Positions 16,137-25,379 are shown, counted from the first letter of the stretch. The stretch is DNA of 46,253 bases from an uncultured Lachnospiraceae bacterium (GCA_910585905.1 CAJUID010000026.1:1-46253), one strand, 5' to 3'. Notes: a model not told the origin generated them from the sequence alone. Numbers and translations: made by a program.

Positions 16137-16589
16137 CTAGTTTTTAAATGGTAATTCCTCGTCGATGGCATCCGGAATATTCATAAATCCATCTCCAGCT
16201 GCCTGTGTCGGCTCTGGCCTGGATGGAGCTGCCTGCTGATAACCGCCCCCATTATTTGCGGCTGCCGCTTTGCTCTCAGCGAATTCCTGTTCCTCCACAA
16301 CCACATCTGTTGTGTATACCCGCTGTCCATCTTTGTTTGTGTAGCTTCCCGTCTGAATACGGCCTACTGCTACAATCTTCGTCCCTTGATGAAGATAGTT
16401 CTCAGCAAATTCTGCTCCCCTGCCAAATACAACACAGTTGATAAAATCTGCAGTTTGATCATCACCCTGACGTTTAAATCTGCGGTCTACCGCAAGCGTA
16501 TATCTTGCGACGGCTGTCTGGCTGTCCCCAGAAGAATAACGAATCTCCGGCTCACGTGTCAGACGTCCCATTAAAATAACCTTGTTCAT
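16137..16589 (-). CDS. ssb: Single-stranded DNA-binding protein
   Basis: The 150-residue protein has an OB-fold (1-105) starting MNKVILMGRLTREPEIRY and including FINCVVFGRGAEFAENYL and the VEEQEFAES strand, a Gly/Gln/Pro-rich linker (about 110-135) and the acidic tip DEELPFKN, which recruits repair and replication partners. The last two residues KN extend the usual PF end slightly. Between rpsF and rpsR as in most Firmicutes. Confidence 0.96.
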   Translation of the reverse strand: MNKVILMGRLTREPEIRYSSGDSQTAVARYTLAVDRRFKRQGDDQTADFINCVVFGRGAEFAENYLHQGTKIVAVGRIQTGSYTNKDGQRVYTTDVVVEEQEFAESKAAAANNGGGYQQAAPSRPEPTQAAGDGFMNIPDAIDEELPFKN

Positions 16590-16609
16590 TTAGGAAACAC
16601 CTTCCTTTC

Positions 16610-16897
16610 CTATGCCTCCTGCCTAATGCATAAGAATCTGAGGACATGATCCATAATGCGGACTGACTGTTCAAGATCGCCCGGAACATTTGCCTCAGCA
16701 TCGAATTTGATGAAGTAGTAGTATCCCTCTCTCATATGCTGAATCTCGTAAGCAAGTTTCTTCTTGCCCCACTCTTCAACTTCTGTGACAGTTCCACCGA
16801 ATTTAGCAATATAATCCTTTGCCTTCTCCACTGTGGCTACTCTCACATCTTCTTCGATCTTAGCATTGACAACTAACGCTAACTCATATTTGTTCAT
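16610..16897 (-). CDS. rpsF: 30S ribosomal protein S6
   Basis: The 95-residue S6 protein begins MNKYELALVVNAKIEEDV and contains EVEEWGKKKLAYEI and EGYYYFIKFDA, the family core. ATG 16897 is preceded by AAAAGGAGGTACAGG, which rules out the longer start at 16984. First gene of the rpsF-ssb-rpsR operon, promoter at 17034-17062. Confidence 0.97.
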   Translation of the reverse strand: MNKYELALVVNAKIEEDVRVATVEKAKDYIAKFGGTVTEVEEWGKKKLAYEIQHMREGYYYFIKFDAEANVPGDLEQSVRIMDHVLRFLCIRQEA

Positions 16898-17033
16898 AGT
16901 TGCCTGTACCTCCTTTTGGTCTCTGGCCCTCCCCACGACAACGTCTCTGCGTGATAATTTCAGAAACGATGTGTTTCTACACACTTTGTCCCATTAGGAG
17001 AGAGCAAGGAAAATTTACGTATCACAATTTGAC

Positions 17034-17062
17034 ATTGTACCATAATCCCCCAATCAATGCAA
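17034..17062 (-). promoter_or_regulatory. Sigma-A promoter of rpsF-ssb-rpsR
   Basis: TTGCAT (17057-17062) and TACAAT (17034-17039) on the minus strand, spacer 17 nt. The leader of about 130 nt carries no supported gene; a binding site for S6-S18 autoregulation known in this operon was not identified by eye. Confidence 0.68.
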
Positions 17063-17174
17063 GATTTTTTTCTGATATAATCAGGGTAACACCAGCTATA
17101 TAAGTTGCTTTTTATAATACCTTATGCTAAACTTATAATAGTTCTATATAGAAATATTGACGTGAGGTGATGAT

Positions 17175-17615
17175 TTGGACACGAAAGGCGGATTTTATAT
17201 TACACAGATAAAACAGCTTCAAGACAGGATATTTGAACGGTTATTAAGTGAAAACGACATCGACATTAGTGGCGGCCAGGGAAGAATTCTATTTATATTA
17301 TGGAAAACAGATAATCTCACAATCAGTGAAATAAGCGAGAAAACCTCCCTAGCTAAAAATACGATATCTGTCGTAATAAACGGTATGGTAAATAAGGGAA
17401 TCGTAGAAAAGAAAATCAACAGCCAAAACCGACGACAGACCATTGTATCTCTTACAGAATATGCAAAGTCATTACAAGCAAAATATGAAGCAGTATCCCA
17501 GCAGATGAACACATTATTTTATCAAGGCTTTTCAGATAGAGAACAAAAACAATTTGAGCAATATCTTGCCCGCATACTGGAAACATTGACAAAACATTTA
17601 CATATAGACAAATAG
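17175..17615 (+). CDS. MarR-family transcriptional regulator
   Basis: The 146-residue protein has the MarR winged-helix layout: dimerisation helix at the N-terminus, ISEISEKTSLAKNTISVVINGMVNKGIVEKKIN as helix-turn-helix (about 55-88), the wing NRRQTIVSLTEY, and a long C-terminal helix pair. Start is TTG 17175, placed 4 nt after GAGGTGAT; no ATG gives a full domain. It is 22 nt upstream of the oxidase-fold gene, so it probably controls that small operon and itself. Effector unknown. Confidence 0.85.
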   Translation: MDTKGGFYITQIKQLQDRIFERLLSENDIDISGGQGRILFILWKTDNLTISEISEKTSLAKNTISVVINGMVNKGIVEKKINSQNRRQTIVSLTEYAKSLQAKYEAVSQQMNTLFYQGFSDREQKQFEQYLARILETLTKHLHIDK

Positions 17616-17637
17616 TCTAAAGTAAGGAGGATTTTCT

Positions 17638-18066
17638 ATGAAAACAAGAGAGCATATTATTGAATTTATTCAAAAACAAAAAACAGCTTTTGTTGGTTCC
17701 GTAGATGAAGACGGCTTTCCAAATCTGAAAGCAATGTTTACGCCGCGAAAGATAGATGGAAATAGCTTTTATTTTTCCACCAATACATCTTCTCTGCGTT
17801 CACAGCAATTTATAAAGAATCCAAAAGCATGTATCTATTTTTATAACCGAGGGCGTTTTAAGTATGAAGGCATTATGCTGATAGGCACAATGGAAGTCTT
17901 GCAGGACGATGATATAAAGCAAGAAATCTGGTGCACAGGAGATACCATGTATTATAAAAAGGGGGTAACTGACCCTGACTATTGTGTATTGAAATTTACG
18001 GCAATAAAGGGCAGGCACTATTGTAATTTAAAAACAGAAAGCTTTCAGATTGAGGATCTAAAATAA
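17638..18066 (+). CDS. Pyridoxamine 5'-phosphate oxidase-fold protein (general stress protein 26-like)
   Basis: A 142-residue split-barrel flavin-binding protein. KTAFVGSVDEDGFPNLKAMFTPRKIDGN and FSTNTSSLRSQQFIKNPKACIYF match the FMN-binding PPOX/COG3871 family. Such proteins bind FMN or F420-like cofactors and are often linked to stress or detoxification; the true pdxH motifs are not evident, so pyridoxine synthesis is unlikely. ATG 17638 follows AAGGAGGATTTTCT. Co-transcribed with the MarR gene and ended by the terminator at 18102-18143. Confidence 0.82.
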   Translation: MKTREHIIEFIQKQKTAFVGSVDEDGFPNLKAMFTPRKIDGNSFYFSTNTSSLRSQQFIKNPKACIYFYNRGRFKYEGIMLIGTMEVLQDDDIKQEIWCTGDTMYYKKGVTDPDYCVLKFTAIKGRHYCNLKTESFQIEDLK

Positions 18067-18101
18067 CTAAAACAGAAAACATACTTTGTCCTATTTATAA
18101 C

Positions 18102-18143
18102 AACAAACCAGGCGGACATGCAATTATGTCCGCCTGGTTTGTT
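18102..18143. terminator. Strong bidirectional terminator between the MarR operon and pyrG
   Basis: AACAAACCAGGCGGACAT (18102-18119) and its perfect complement (18126-18143) form an 18-bp stem with a 6-nt loop. It lies between convergent genes and includes A/T flanks usable in both directions. Confidence 0.85.
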
Positions 18144-18207
18144 GCTTTATGAAAATAACTACTTGGCCCATTTCTATGGTCACTCAATAAGCCCACAAAT
18201 AATCTTC

Positions 18208-19815
18208 CTATTTTTTCTGATATTTCAGCGCTGCGCCAATAAATCCCTTAAACAAAGGATGTGGCCTGTTTGGTCTTGACTTAAACTCCGGGTGCGCCTG
18301 GGTCGCAATAAACCATGGATGAGAAGGAATCTCACACATCTCCACAATGCGCCCATCTGGAGACAGCCCAGATAACAGCATTCCATGTTTTTCTAGATCA
18401 CTTCGGTAATAATTATTAACCTCATAGCGGTGGCGGTGCCTTTCTGAAATATCTTCTTCCCCATATAACTGATAAGCAAGAGAATCATTCACCAACCTGC
18501 AAGGATATGCGCCAAGGCGCAATGTCCCGCCAATATCCTCCACACCATCCTGATCCGCCATCAAGTGAATCACCGGATGAGTAGTCTGTGGGTCAAGCTC
18601 AATGCTGTGTGCATCATTAAATCCGCAGACGTGCCTTGCAAATTCCACAATACTAAGCTGCATTCCAAGACAAAGACCTAAAAATGGAACACTCTTTTCA
18701 CGGGCATACCGTATAGCAGCAATCATGCCGTCCGTACCACGGTCGCCAAAACCGCCTGGCACAATAATTCCGCTTACATCCTTAAGAATCTCTGCAGCAT
18801 TTCCATCATTTAGCTCCTCAGAAGGAACCCATTTTATCGTCACATTACTCTTATGTGCCAATCCGCCATGTTTTAAAGACTCAACAACACTGATATACGC
18901 GTCATGAAGCGTTGTATATTTTCCAACCAGAGCTACCGTGACATCTTTCGTTAAATTTTTCAGCGTGTCAACCATAGTCTGCCATTCCTTCATATCCGGC
19001 TCTGGACAATCTAATTTCAGACACTCACAGGCAACATCGGCAAGATGTTCCTTTTCCATAGCAAGCGGAGCTTCGTATAATGTCTCGACATCAAGATTTT
19101 GCATTACACATTTGTTTGGAACATTACAGAATAATGCAATCTTATCCTTGATGCCATCCTCCAATGGGCGCTCCGTACGGCATACAATAATATCTGGCTG
19201 AATCCCCATCCCCTGCAGCTCCTTAACGCTGGCTTGAGTAGGCTTCGTCTTCATCTCACCGGACGCACCGAGATAAGGAATCAATGTCACATGAATCAAG
19301 ATCGCATTTTCACGACCTACATCATGCTGAAATTGCCGGATTGATTCCAGGAAAGGCTGGCTCTCAATATCCCCGACGGTGCCTCCCACTTCAATTATGG
19401 CAATCTGAGTATCTTTACATCCATCGTTTCGATAAAACCTGCTCTTAATCTCATTTGTAATATGTGGTATAACCTGAACCGTGCCGCCGCCAAAATCCCC
19501 GCGGCGTTCCTTTGACAAAACAGACCAGTACACTTTACCGGTAGTTACATTGGACTGTTTCGTCAGGCGCTCATCAATAAAACGCTCATAGTGCCCAAGA
19601 TCGAGATCCGTCTCCGCACCATCATCGGTAACAAATACTTCTCCATGCTGTACTGGGTTCATTGTGCCTGGATCAATATTAATGTAAGGGTCAAATTTCT
19701 GCATGGTAACACTATATCCACGCATTTTAAGCAGTCTTCCAAGGGAAGCGGCAGTAATCCCCTTGCCCAGCCCGGAGACAACTCCACCAGTAACGAAAAC
19801 GTACTTGACAGCCAT
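18208..19815 (-). CDS. pyrG: CTP synthase
   Basis: ATP-dependent amination of UTP to CTP using glutamine. The 535-residue protein has the synthetase domain (about 1-265) with FVTGGVVSGLGKGITAASLG (P-loop), DPYINIDPGTMNPVQHGEV and VGGTVGDIES, and a class I glutamine amidotransferase domain (about 290-535) with the oxyanion PGGFGDRG, nucleophile Cys in PFLGLCLGMQ and the HPEF His-Glu pair. Length is normal. ATG 19815 follows AAGGAGGATAAAT. Single gene. Confidence 0.97.
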   Translation of the reverse strand: MAVKYVFVTGGVVSGLGKGITAASLGRLLKMRGYSVTMQKFDPYINIDPGTMNPVQHGEVFVTDDGAETDLDLGHYERFIDERLTKQSNVTTGKVYWSVLSKERRGDFGGGTVQVIPHITNEIKSRFYRNDGCKDTQIAIIEVGGTVGDIESQPFLESIRQFQHDVGRENAILIHVTLIPYLGASGEMKTKPTQASVKELQGMGIQPDIIVCRTERPLEDGIKDKIALFCNVPNKCVMQNLDVETLYEAPLAMEKEHLADVACECLKLDCPEPDMKEWQTMVDTLKNLTKDVTVALVGKYTTLHDAYISVVESLKHGGLAHKSNVTIKWVPSEELNDGNAAEILKDVSGIIVPGGFGDRGTDGMIAAIRYAREKSVPFLGLCLGMQLSIVEFARHVCGFNDAHSIELDPQTTHPVIHLMADQDGVEDIGGTLRLGAYPCRLVNDSLAYQLYGEEDISERHRHRYEVNNYYRSDLEKHGMLLSGLSPDGRIVEMCEIPSHPWFIATQAHPEFKSRPNRPHPLFKGFIGAALKYQKK

Positions 19816-19882
19816 TTATTTATCCTCCTTGTAATGTAGATCAATATGTTTCGTGTGTTAATTCGTAGCATCATATTTAACC

Positions 19883-19912
19883 ATTATACCTCAAAAGATA
19901 CCTTATGTTCAA
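19883..19912 (-). promoter_or_regulatory. Sigma-A promoter of pyrG
   Basis: TTGAAC (19907-19912) and a perfect TATAAT (19883-19888) on the minus strand, spacer 18 nt, about 67 nt before the pyrG start. The TSS region reads GGTTAAAT, so the GGGC start used in reiterative pyrG attenuation of Bacillus is not seen. Confidence 0.65.
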
Positions 19913-20066
19913 TGCCTATTTTGAGGAAATTAACCCACATAACGAGAACTCAAATAAATACATATATAATCGCACCGCCTATACTTGTGCGCAAGCAAAA
20001 AAGAAAGCGGCTTTTTTTATTGGCGACCGCCACGCAAATGTAAAATTTTCTACAAGAAAACAAAAA

Positions 20067-20099
20067 CGGAGTGGAAAATTTATAGACATTTCCACTCCG
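20067..20099 (-). terminator. Terminator of the rnf operon
   Basis: CGGAGTGGAAA (20067-20077) and TTTCCACTCCG (20089-20099) make an 11-bp stem; on the minus strand it runs into TTTTTGTTTTC. It lies 23 nt after the rnfB stop. Confidence 0.8.
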
Positions 20100-20122
20100 C
20101 ATTTTAACTTGTAACAAGCATA

Positions 20123-20914
20123 CTAATGTGCCATAATAATCTTCTTTGGACATTTATCAGCGCACTTGCCGCAGCCAGTACACTTGCTCTGGTCAATATG
20201 TGCTATGTTGTTCTCAACTGTAACCGCACCAAACTCACATTGCTTTGCACAGATTCCACAGCCGATACAACCTGTATCACAGACTGCCATAACCTTTGGC
20301 CCCTTATCCTTATTAGAACAGGTAACTGCCAATTTTGCATCATAAGGAACCAGCTCAATCAGCCCATTCGGACATTCTGCAATACACTTTCCACAGGCAA
20401 CACAGTTATCTTTATTCACAACTGCAACACCCTGCTTTACATGAATTGCATCAAACTGGCATGCTGCCACACAAGAACCAAATCCCATACACCCATAGGA
20501 GCAGGATTTATCACCACGCCCCGGAATTGCTGCTGCACGCTTACAATCTGAGATGCCATAGTAATTTGCCTTGATTCCTGCCTTTTCACAGGTTCCAGCA
20601 CATTTTACATAAGCCACCATCTTGACAGCTTCTCCGCCATCCACGCCCATGACGCTTCCTATTTTATCCGCAACAGCCGCACCGCCTACCGGACAGGCAT
20701 TTACTGGTGCTTCACCCGCAGCGATCGCTTTTGCGAGGGCATCACATCCGGCATAACCGCAGCCGCCGCAGTTATTACCAGGAAGGAACTCACGGACAGC
20801 GATTTCCTTTTCATCAACCGGTACTTCAAACTGAATCGCAGCGAATCCCAAAAGGAGAGCGATAAGAAGTCCGGTTACACCGATTACTACCGCTGCAATC
20901 AATACTTGTGTCAT
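20123..20914 (-). CDS. rnfB: Rnf complex subunit B (multi-cluster ferredoxin-like)
   Basis: Electron-entry subunit of the ferredoxin:NAD oxidoreductase, accepting electrons from reduced ferredoxin at the cytoplasmic face. The 263-residue protein has an N-terminal membrane helix (about 5-26), the 4Fe-4S domain NNCGGCGYAGC...CPVGG (about 48-80), then an extended Cys-rich region with several CxxCxxCxxxC motifs, including CVACGKCIAECP, CIGCGICAKQC and CTGCGKCADKCP. Clostridial RnfB has six clusters and this one fits. Last gene of the operon, 16 nt after rnfA. ATG 20914 is preceded by AGGAAGGAGGA. Confidence 0.95.
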   Translation of the reverse strand: MTQVLIAAVVIGVTGLLIALLLGFAAIQFEVPVDEKEIAVREFLPGNNCGGCGYAGCDALAKAIAAGEAPVNACPVGGAAVADKIGSVMGVDGGEAVKMVAYVKCAGTCEKAGIKANYYGISDCKRAAAIPGRGDKSCSYGCMGFGSCVAACQFDAIHVKQGVAVVNKDNCVACGKCIAECPNGLIELVPYDAKLAVTCSNKDKGPKVMAVCDTGCIGCGICAKQCEFGAVTVENNIAHIDQSKCTGCGKCADKCPKKIIMAH

Positions 20915-20930
20915 ACTATCTTCCTCCTTC

Positions 20931-21503
20931 CTAGACTAACCCTGCGAATCCGCAGAATGCAATTGCCATCAGGCTTGCTGTCACCAGTACAATCGGTGTT
21001 CCCCGAAAAGACTTCGGTACATCATTGTACTCAATGCGCTCACGAATACCAGCAAGAATTGTAATCGCAATCAAGAAACCGACTGCTGTACAAAAACCAC
21101 ATACAAGACTCTCAATAAAGTTATAGCCATCTGAAATATTGTTAATAGCAACACCCAGAACCGCACAGTTTGTTGTAATCAGTGGGAGATACACACCCAG
21201 AGATGCATGGAGGGATGGCATAAACTTCTTTAACGCCATCTCTACAAACTGAACCAGTGCAGCGATAATTAAGATAAATGCAATCGTCTGCAGGTATTCT
21301 AACTTTAACGGAACAAGAATTGCATAATAAATCGGATACGTAATCATACATGCAATTGTGATTACGAATGTAACGGCTGCGCCCATACCTACAGCAGTTC
21401 CAACCTTTTTTGATACACCAAGGAAAGGACAGATACCGAGGAACTGACTAAGTACAACGTTACTCACAAGCATAGATGAAATAATAATGACAAATAAATT
21501 CAC
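20931..21503 (-). CDS. rnfA: Rnf complex subunit A
   Basis: Integral membrane subunit of the ion-translocating Rnf complex. The 190-residue protein has six predicted hydrophobic helices; FLGICPFLGVSKKVGTAVGMGAA and ITTNCAVLGVAI, with the conserved Cys residues that hold the intramembrane [2Fe-2S] cluster shared with RnfE, are visible. It lies 5 nt after rnfE. Confidence 0.95.
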   Translation of the reverse strand: MNLFVIIISSMLVSNVVLSQFLGICPFLGVSKKVGTAVGMGAAVTFVITIACMITYPIYYAILVPLKLEYLQTIAFILIIAALVQFVEMALKKFMPSLHASLGVYLPLITTNCAVLGVAINNISDGYNFIESLVCGFCTAVGFLIAITILAGIRERIEYNDVPKSFRGTPIVLVTASLMAIAFCGFAGLV

Positions 21504-21508
21504 TTAAA

Positions 21509-22303
21509 TCAATCCTCCTTCTTTTCTGCCGCTGCTTTTGCTTCCTTAGCGGCTTTTGCCTTTGCTGCTGCTTCTTTGGCAGCCTGTGCCTTTGCCGCTT
21601 TTGCTGCAGCGCGCTCTGCCTCAATAATCCCTTTGTTTGCTACACAGCTTGCTCCGGTACATGAAGCACAGTCACCGCCGCAAGACATAGAGTCATCCTT
21701 CTCAACATTTGTAGCAGAAGGCATCTGAAGCTTATTTTGTATCGCTGTCAAGAACGCCAGTACAAGGAATGCTCCTGGTGCCAATACGAAGAATGTAATA
21801 TGAAAATCATCTGGAATAAACTCCACTCCAAAAATCGCTCCTGCCCCAAAAATTTCTCTGCAAATACCAATGCAAGTCAGTCCAAACGTAAAACCGAGTC
21901 CCATTCCCAATCCGTCAAAAATAGATGGAAGAACTGAATTTTTTGAAGCATAAGCCTCTGCACGGCCAAGAATAATACAGTTTACTACAATCAGAGGAAT
22001 ATATACGCCAAGTGCGCTATCCAAAAATGGCAGATAAGCCTTGAGCAGCAACTGAATCATTGTAACAAAAGAAGCTACAATTACGATAAAGCCCGGAATA
22101 CGAACCTTATCTGGAATCACTTTACGGAGTAAAGAGATAAATGCATTTGATAAAATCAAAACAACTGTTGTGGTAAGTCCCATTCCAAGACCGTTGACGG
22201 CAGAAGATGTTACCGCCAGGGTAGGACACATACCAAGCATCATTACAAAGGTGGGATTTTCCGTAATGATACCATTCTTTAAACGTTCTGTACATGAATT
22301 CAT
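21509..22303 (-). CDS. rnfE: Rnf complex subunit E with a Cys-rich and Ala/Lys-rich C-terminal tail
   Basis: Integral membrane partner of RnfA. Residues 1-200 are the normal RnfE domain: KNGIITENPTFVMMLGMCPTLAVTSSA, LLLKAYLPFLDSALGVYIPLIVVNCIILGRAEA and GFTFGLTCIGICREIFG. The C-terminal region is extended to 264 residues: a Cys cluster C208-x3-C212-x2-C215-x4-C220, then about 40 residues made almost only of Ala, Lys and Glu ending EKKED. The tail lies beyond the final membrane helix, probably on the cytoplasmic side; the Cys cluster could bind metal. Tail function unknown. Confidence 0.93.
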   Translation of the reverse strand: MNSCTERLKNGIITENPTFVMMLGMCPTLAVTSSAVNGLGMGLTTTVVLILSNAFISLLRKVIPDKVRIPGFIVIVASFVTMIQLLLKAYLPFLDSALGVYIPLIVVNCIILGRAEAYASKNSVLPSIFDGLGMGLGFTFGLTCIGICREIFGAGAIFGVEFIPDDFHITFFVLAPGAFLVLAFLTAIQNKLQMPSATNVEKDDSMSCGGDCASCTGASCVANKGIIEAERAAAKAAKAQAAKEAAAKAKAAKEAKAAAEKKED

Positions 22304-22314
22304 GAATTTCCCTC

Positions 22315-22956
22315 CTATTCTGCTAATGATGCGACAAACAGCAATGCCCCGTCAACTGCTCTGGCAACGGCACTGCTGGTAATCGTTGCACCGCTGATTG
22401 AATTAATTGTCCCGCTCTCGGTGCTCCCAGTTCCATCCTTAACCACATTAATATCCTGTGCGGATGTCATTCCAACAAACTGCTTGTTCCATTCCTCACT
22501 GGAACTGTTCTGCCCAAGTCCCGGAGTTTCATTTGTGCAATCCGTAATCTGGATTCCGATAATATTATTTTCACCGTCAATGCCAAGAGCCAGTTTAACA
22601 GCTCCGCCATATCCTTTACCAGAACATGTAATAACATAACCGCCCTTATCAGCTTTCCATACTTCCTGAACAATGACATCAGACAAATCTACACCAGATG
22701 CAGTTTTAACCTTTCCTGCAGTCAAGTCTTTCTGAAAACTATCCAGTTTTTTATTGATATCGCCATCTTCAGAAAATTCGGAGTCCGGGTAAACCGCAGC
22801 ATATGCCTCTACCTTTGCCTCTTCCTCCCTATCTGCAATAATGCTCTTTGTTATCTGGTATACCCCCCCCAGCAAAACACCTGCCACAAGGGTAATCAGG
22901 AAAAGGCAGATTGTATCATGAATAATTGTGCTATTTGATTTTTCATTATTTGCCAT
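22315..22956 (-). CDS. rnfG: Rnf complex subunit G (FMN-binding)
   Basis: Membrane-anchored flavin subunit on the outer side of the membrane. The 213-residue protein has an N-terminal membrane helix (about 13-36) and an FMN-binding domain with the flavinylation motif SGATITS (about 190-196), where the Thr carries covalent FMN. GITDC-type strand and GLGQNS also match RnfG. Its start codon overlaps the end of rnfD by 11 nt, pointing to coupled translation. Confidence 0.94.
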   Translation of the reverse strand: MANNEKSNSTIIHDTICLFLITLVAGVLLGGVYQITKSIIADREEEAKVEAYAAVYPDSEFSEDGDINKKLDSFQKDLTAGKVKTASGVDLSDVIVQEVWKADKGGYVITCSGKGYGGAVKLALGIDGENNIIGIQITDCTNETPGLGQNSSSEEWNKQFVGMTSAQDINVVKDGTGSTESGTINSISGATITSSAVARAVDGALLFVASLAE

Positions 22957-23887
22957 CTTTTATGCCCTCCTTTCCAAATGGAACAGGAATTGTCGCACTC
23001 TCAATTAATGGAACTAAGAGGTTACAAATAATAATCGCATAAGATACTCCCTCAGCAGATGCACCGAAGATACGAAAGACTCCTGTTAAGATACCAAGAA
23101 GTACACCAAAGACAAGCTGCCCCTTTGGTGTAATCGGGCTGGTTACATAGTCTGTTGCCATAAAGAATGCACCAAGCATCAAACCACCACCGCACAGCTC
23201 TTTTGCAAGATACATCATGTCGAAACCATGTCCGCCAAACACCAGGGCAAAAATTGCAAAAGTCGCAATATAGCACACTGGAATCCTCCATGTGATAACC
23301 TTGCGGAACAGCAGGTATCCTGCACCTAGCAGAATTGCCAATGTAGAAGTCTCTCCAATTGTTCCTCCAATTGTTCCGAGGAACATATCTAAAAGCTTTG
23401 TAGAATCATCCCCACTCTTAATTAACGCCAATGGAGTAGCACCAGTCACGCCGTCATATGTAAAGGATGTCATCTGTCCTGCAAAAGATACCATCAGAAA
23501 ACATCTTGCACCCAGTGCCGGATTCATAAAGTTCTGTCCCAATCCTCCAAATAATTGCTTTACAATAATGATTGCAAAAATACTTCCTAAAATCGCCATC
23601 CACACCGGGAAAGTTGAAGATAAGTTCAGCGCAAGGAAAAGCCCTGTCAAAGCTGCACTTCCATCACTTACCGTAAGCGGAAGTTTCATTGCTTTCTGCC
23701 AGATGTACTCTGTCAGTACAGCAGTAGCAATACAAGTTACGACCAAAATCGCTGCCTTTACACCAAAATTCCAGATACCAAAGATGGTAGCAGGCATAAG
23801 TGCAAAGAATACATCCCACATAATACTTTTCGTGCTCGAATTGTCACGGACATGCGGTGATGATGATATATTTAATAAATTACCCAC
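22946..23887 (-). CDS. rnfD: Rnf complex subunit D
   Basis: Membrane subunit with covalent FMN. The 313-residue protein has about nine hydrophobic helices; the flavin motif is GVTGATPL (about 155-162, Thr flavinylated), and FMNPALGARCFLM and SDGSAALTGLFLALNL match RnfD/NqrB. The start is GTG 23887, with AGGAGGTGTAAGG upstream. It lies 15 nt after rnfC and overlaps rnfG. Confidence 0.94.
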   Translation of the reverse strand: MGNLLNISSSPHVRDNSSTKSIMWDVFFALMPATIFGIWNFGVKAAILVVTCIATAVLTEYIWQKAMKLPLTVSDGSAALTGLFLALNLSSTFPVWMAILGSIFAIIIVKQLFGGLGQNFMNPALGARCFLMVSFAGQMTSFTYDGVTGATPLALIKSGDDSTKLLDMFLGTIGGTIGETSTLAILLGAGYLLFRKVITWRIPVCYIATFAIFALVFGGHGFDMMYLAKELCGGGLMLGAFFMATDYVTSPITPKGQLVFGVLLGILTGVFRIFGASAEGVSYAIIICNLLVPLIESATIPVPFGKEGIKDGK

Positions 23888-23902
23888 TTTACCTTACACC
23901 TC

Positions 23903-25225
23903 CTATTTCTTTCTTCTCTGTGCCATAATATGCTGACGGGCCTGCTTAAAGGTCTGTGTCAGCGGGCGCTTTGCCGGACAGGCAAATGTACAGCTTCCAC
24001 ATTCATAACATTCCATGCCGCTTAACCGCTCAAACTCTTCATAGTTATTGTTCATGGCAGCCACCGCCATTTTCTGAGGCACTAGATTACCAGGACATGC
24101 TTCCACACAACGGCCACAGCGGATACATGGTGTCGGCTCATTTTCTGCTACCTCATCCTTTGTCATTGCTAAAATAGAAGAAGACGTTTTCGTGACAGGC
24201 ACATTTAAGTCAAACATAGCAAACCCCATCATCGGACCGCCAGATATAATCTTTGCCGGTTCCTGCCCAAAGCCTTCGCCCTCTGCAACTAAGTCTGCAT
24301 GATTACATCCCAGGCGAACATTTACATTGATCGGCTTTTTAAACGCATCCCCTGTCAATGTCATAACCCTAGTAATCAGAGGCGTTCTCTTACATACAGC
24401 ACGGTAAATCGCAATGACCGTAGAAATATTATCTACGATACATCCCGCATCCGCTGGAAGCTTCGCAGAATAAATCTTCCGCCCAGTTGCCGCAGAGATC
24501 AATGTACGCTCACCACCTTGAGGATACTTTGTCTTTAGCACTTTTACCTCAATGCGGCTCTCATTAGCAACTGCCGACTTCATTTTTTGAATTGCCTCCG
24601 GCTTATTATCCTCAATACAGATCAGCCCTTTCGCTTTGTCAAAGAGCTTCAGCATAACCTTTAAGCCCCCGACAATCTCCTCCGGGCACTCTAACATCTG
24701 CCTATAATCAGAAGTAAGGTATGGCTCACACTCGGCGCCATTGATTAAAATATAATCAATTTTGTCTGGTTCTTTTGGAGCCAGCTTAACATTAGTTGGG
24801 AAGCCTGCCCCTCCCATACCAACAATGCCCGCTTCCTTAACAATTTCACGAATTTCATCGCCTGTCAGTTTCGTGTAATCACGATCCTCCCCAAGCCCTT
24901 CAATTCCAGTGTAGTTCCCATCATTTTCAATCACTACACACATTGCAGTTGCGCCATTTAAAAGCATTCTAGGCTCCACTGCCTTAACTGTCCCAGAAAC
25001 CGAGCTGCAAATATTTGCTGAAATAAAGCCACTGGCTTCGCCAATTTTCTGCCCCACCAATACCTGATCGCCTTTATTTACGATTGGTGTCGCCGGCGCA
25101 CCAATGTGCTGTGACATAGGAAATACCATATCACCTTTCGGTGTTACCGTTTTAATCGGTAAGTCACTAGATAGTTCTTTTCCTTCGTAGGGATGAACTC
25201 CCCCGCGAAATGTTCCTTCACTCAT
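23903..25225 (-). CDS. rnfC: Rnf complex subunit C (NADH/FMN-binding)
   Basis: Soluble NAD-reducing subunit. The 440-residue protein starts MSEGTFRGGVHPYEGKELS, has the FMN/NAD-binding region with GIVGMGGAGFPTNVKLAP and INGAECEPYLTSDYRQM (about 140-190), and two 4Fe-4S motifs near the C-terminus: CIRCGRCVEACP and CYECGSCTFACP. ATG 25225 follows AAGGGGAACCGG; the longer frame to 25255 is rejected. First gene of the C-D-G-E-A-B operon and closest to the promoter at 25352-25379. Confidence 0.95.
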   Translation of the reverse strand: MSEGTFRGGVHPYEGKELSSDLPIKTVTPKGDMVFPMSQHIGAPATPIVNKGDQVLVGQKIGEASGFISANICSSVSGTVKAVEPRMLLNGATAMCVVIENDGNYTGIEGLGEDRDYTKLTGDEIREIVKEAGIVGMGGAGFPTNVKLAPKEPDKIDYILINGAECEPYLTSDYRQMLECPEEIVGGLKVMLKLFDKAKGLICIEDNKPEAIQKMKSAVANESRIEVKVLKTKYPQGGERTLISAATGRKIYSAKLPADAGCIVDNISTVIAIYRAVCKRTPLITRVMTLTGDAFKKPINVNVRLGCNHADLVAEGEGFGQEPAKIISGGPMMGFAMFDLNVPVTKTSSSILAMTKDEVAENEPTPCIRCGRCVEACPGNLVPQKMAVAAMNNNYEEFERLSGMECYECGSCTFACPAKRPLTQTFKQARQHIMAQRRKK

Positions 25226-25351
25226 TCCGGTTCCCCTTTCTGTATTTTTTTTCAATCTATGCGAAAAGCTAGATTGTTATGTGGACACCTCCTAATTCTT
25301 TTGGATTTTTTTGGAACAATTGCCAAAAAGGTGCCTCACAGTCCAATTCTA

Positions 25352-25379
25352 ATTGTATCATTTGAACGAAAAAAGTCAA
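25352..25379 (-). promoter_or_regulatory. Sigma-A promoter of the rnf operon
   Basis: TTGACT (25374-25379) and TACAAT (25352-25357) on the minus strand, spacer 16 nt, about 125 nt before the rnfC start. This is one of the best-matched promoters in the window, in line with constitutive, high expression of Rnf. Confidence 0.72.

Noticed and set aside
18900..20067. Reiterative-transcription attenuator of pyrG
   Set aside because: The likely start region reads GGTTAAAT without the required GGGC, and the only good hairpin (20067-20099) belongs to the rnf operon.
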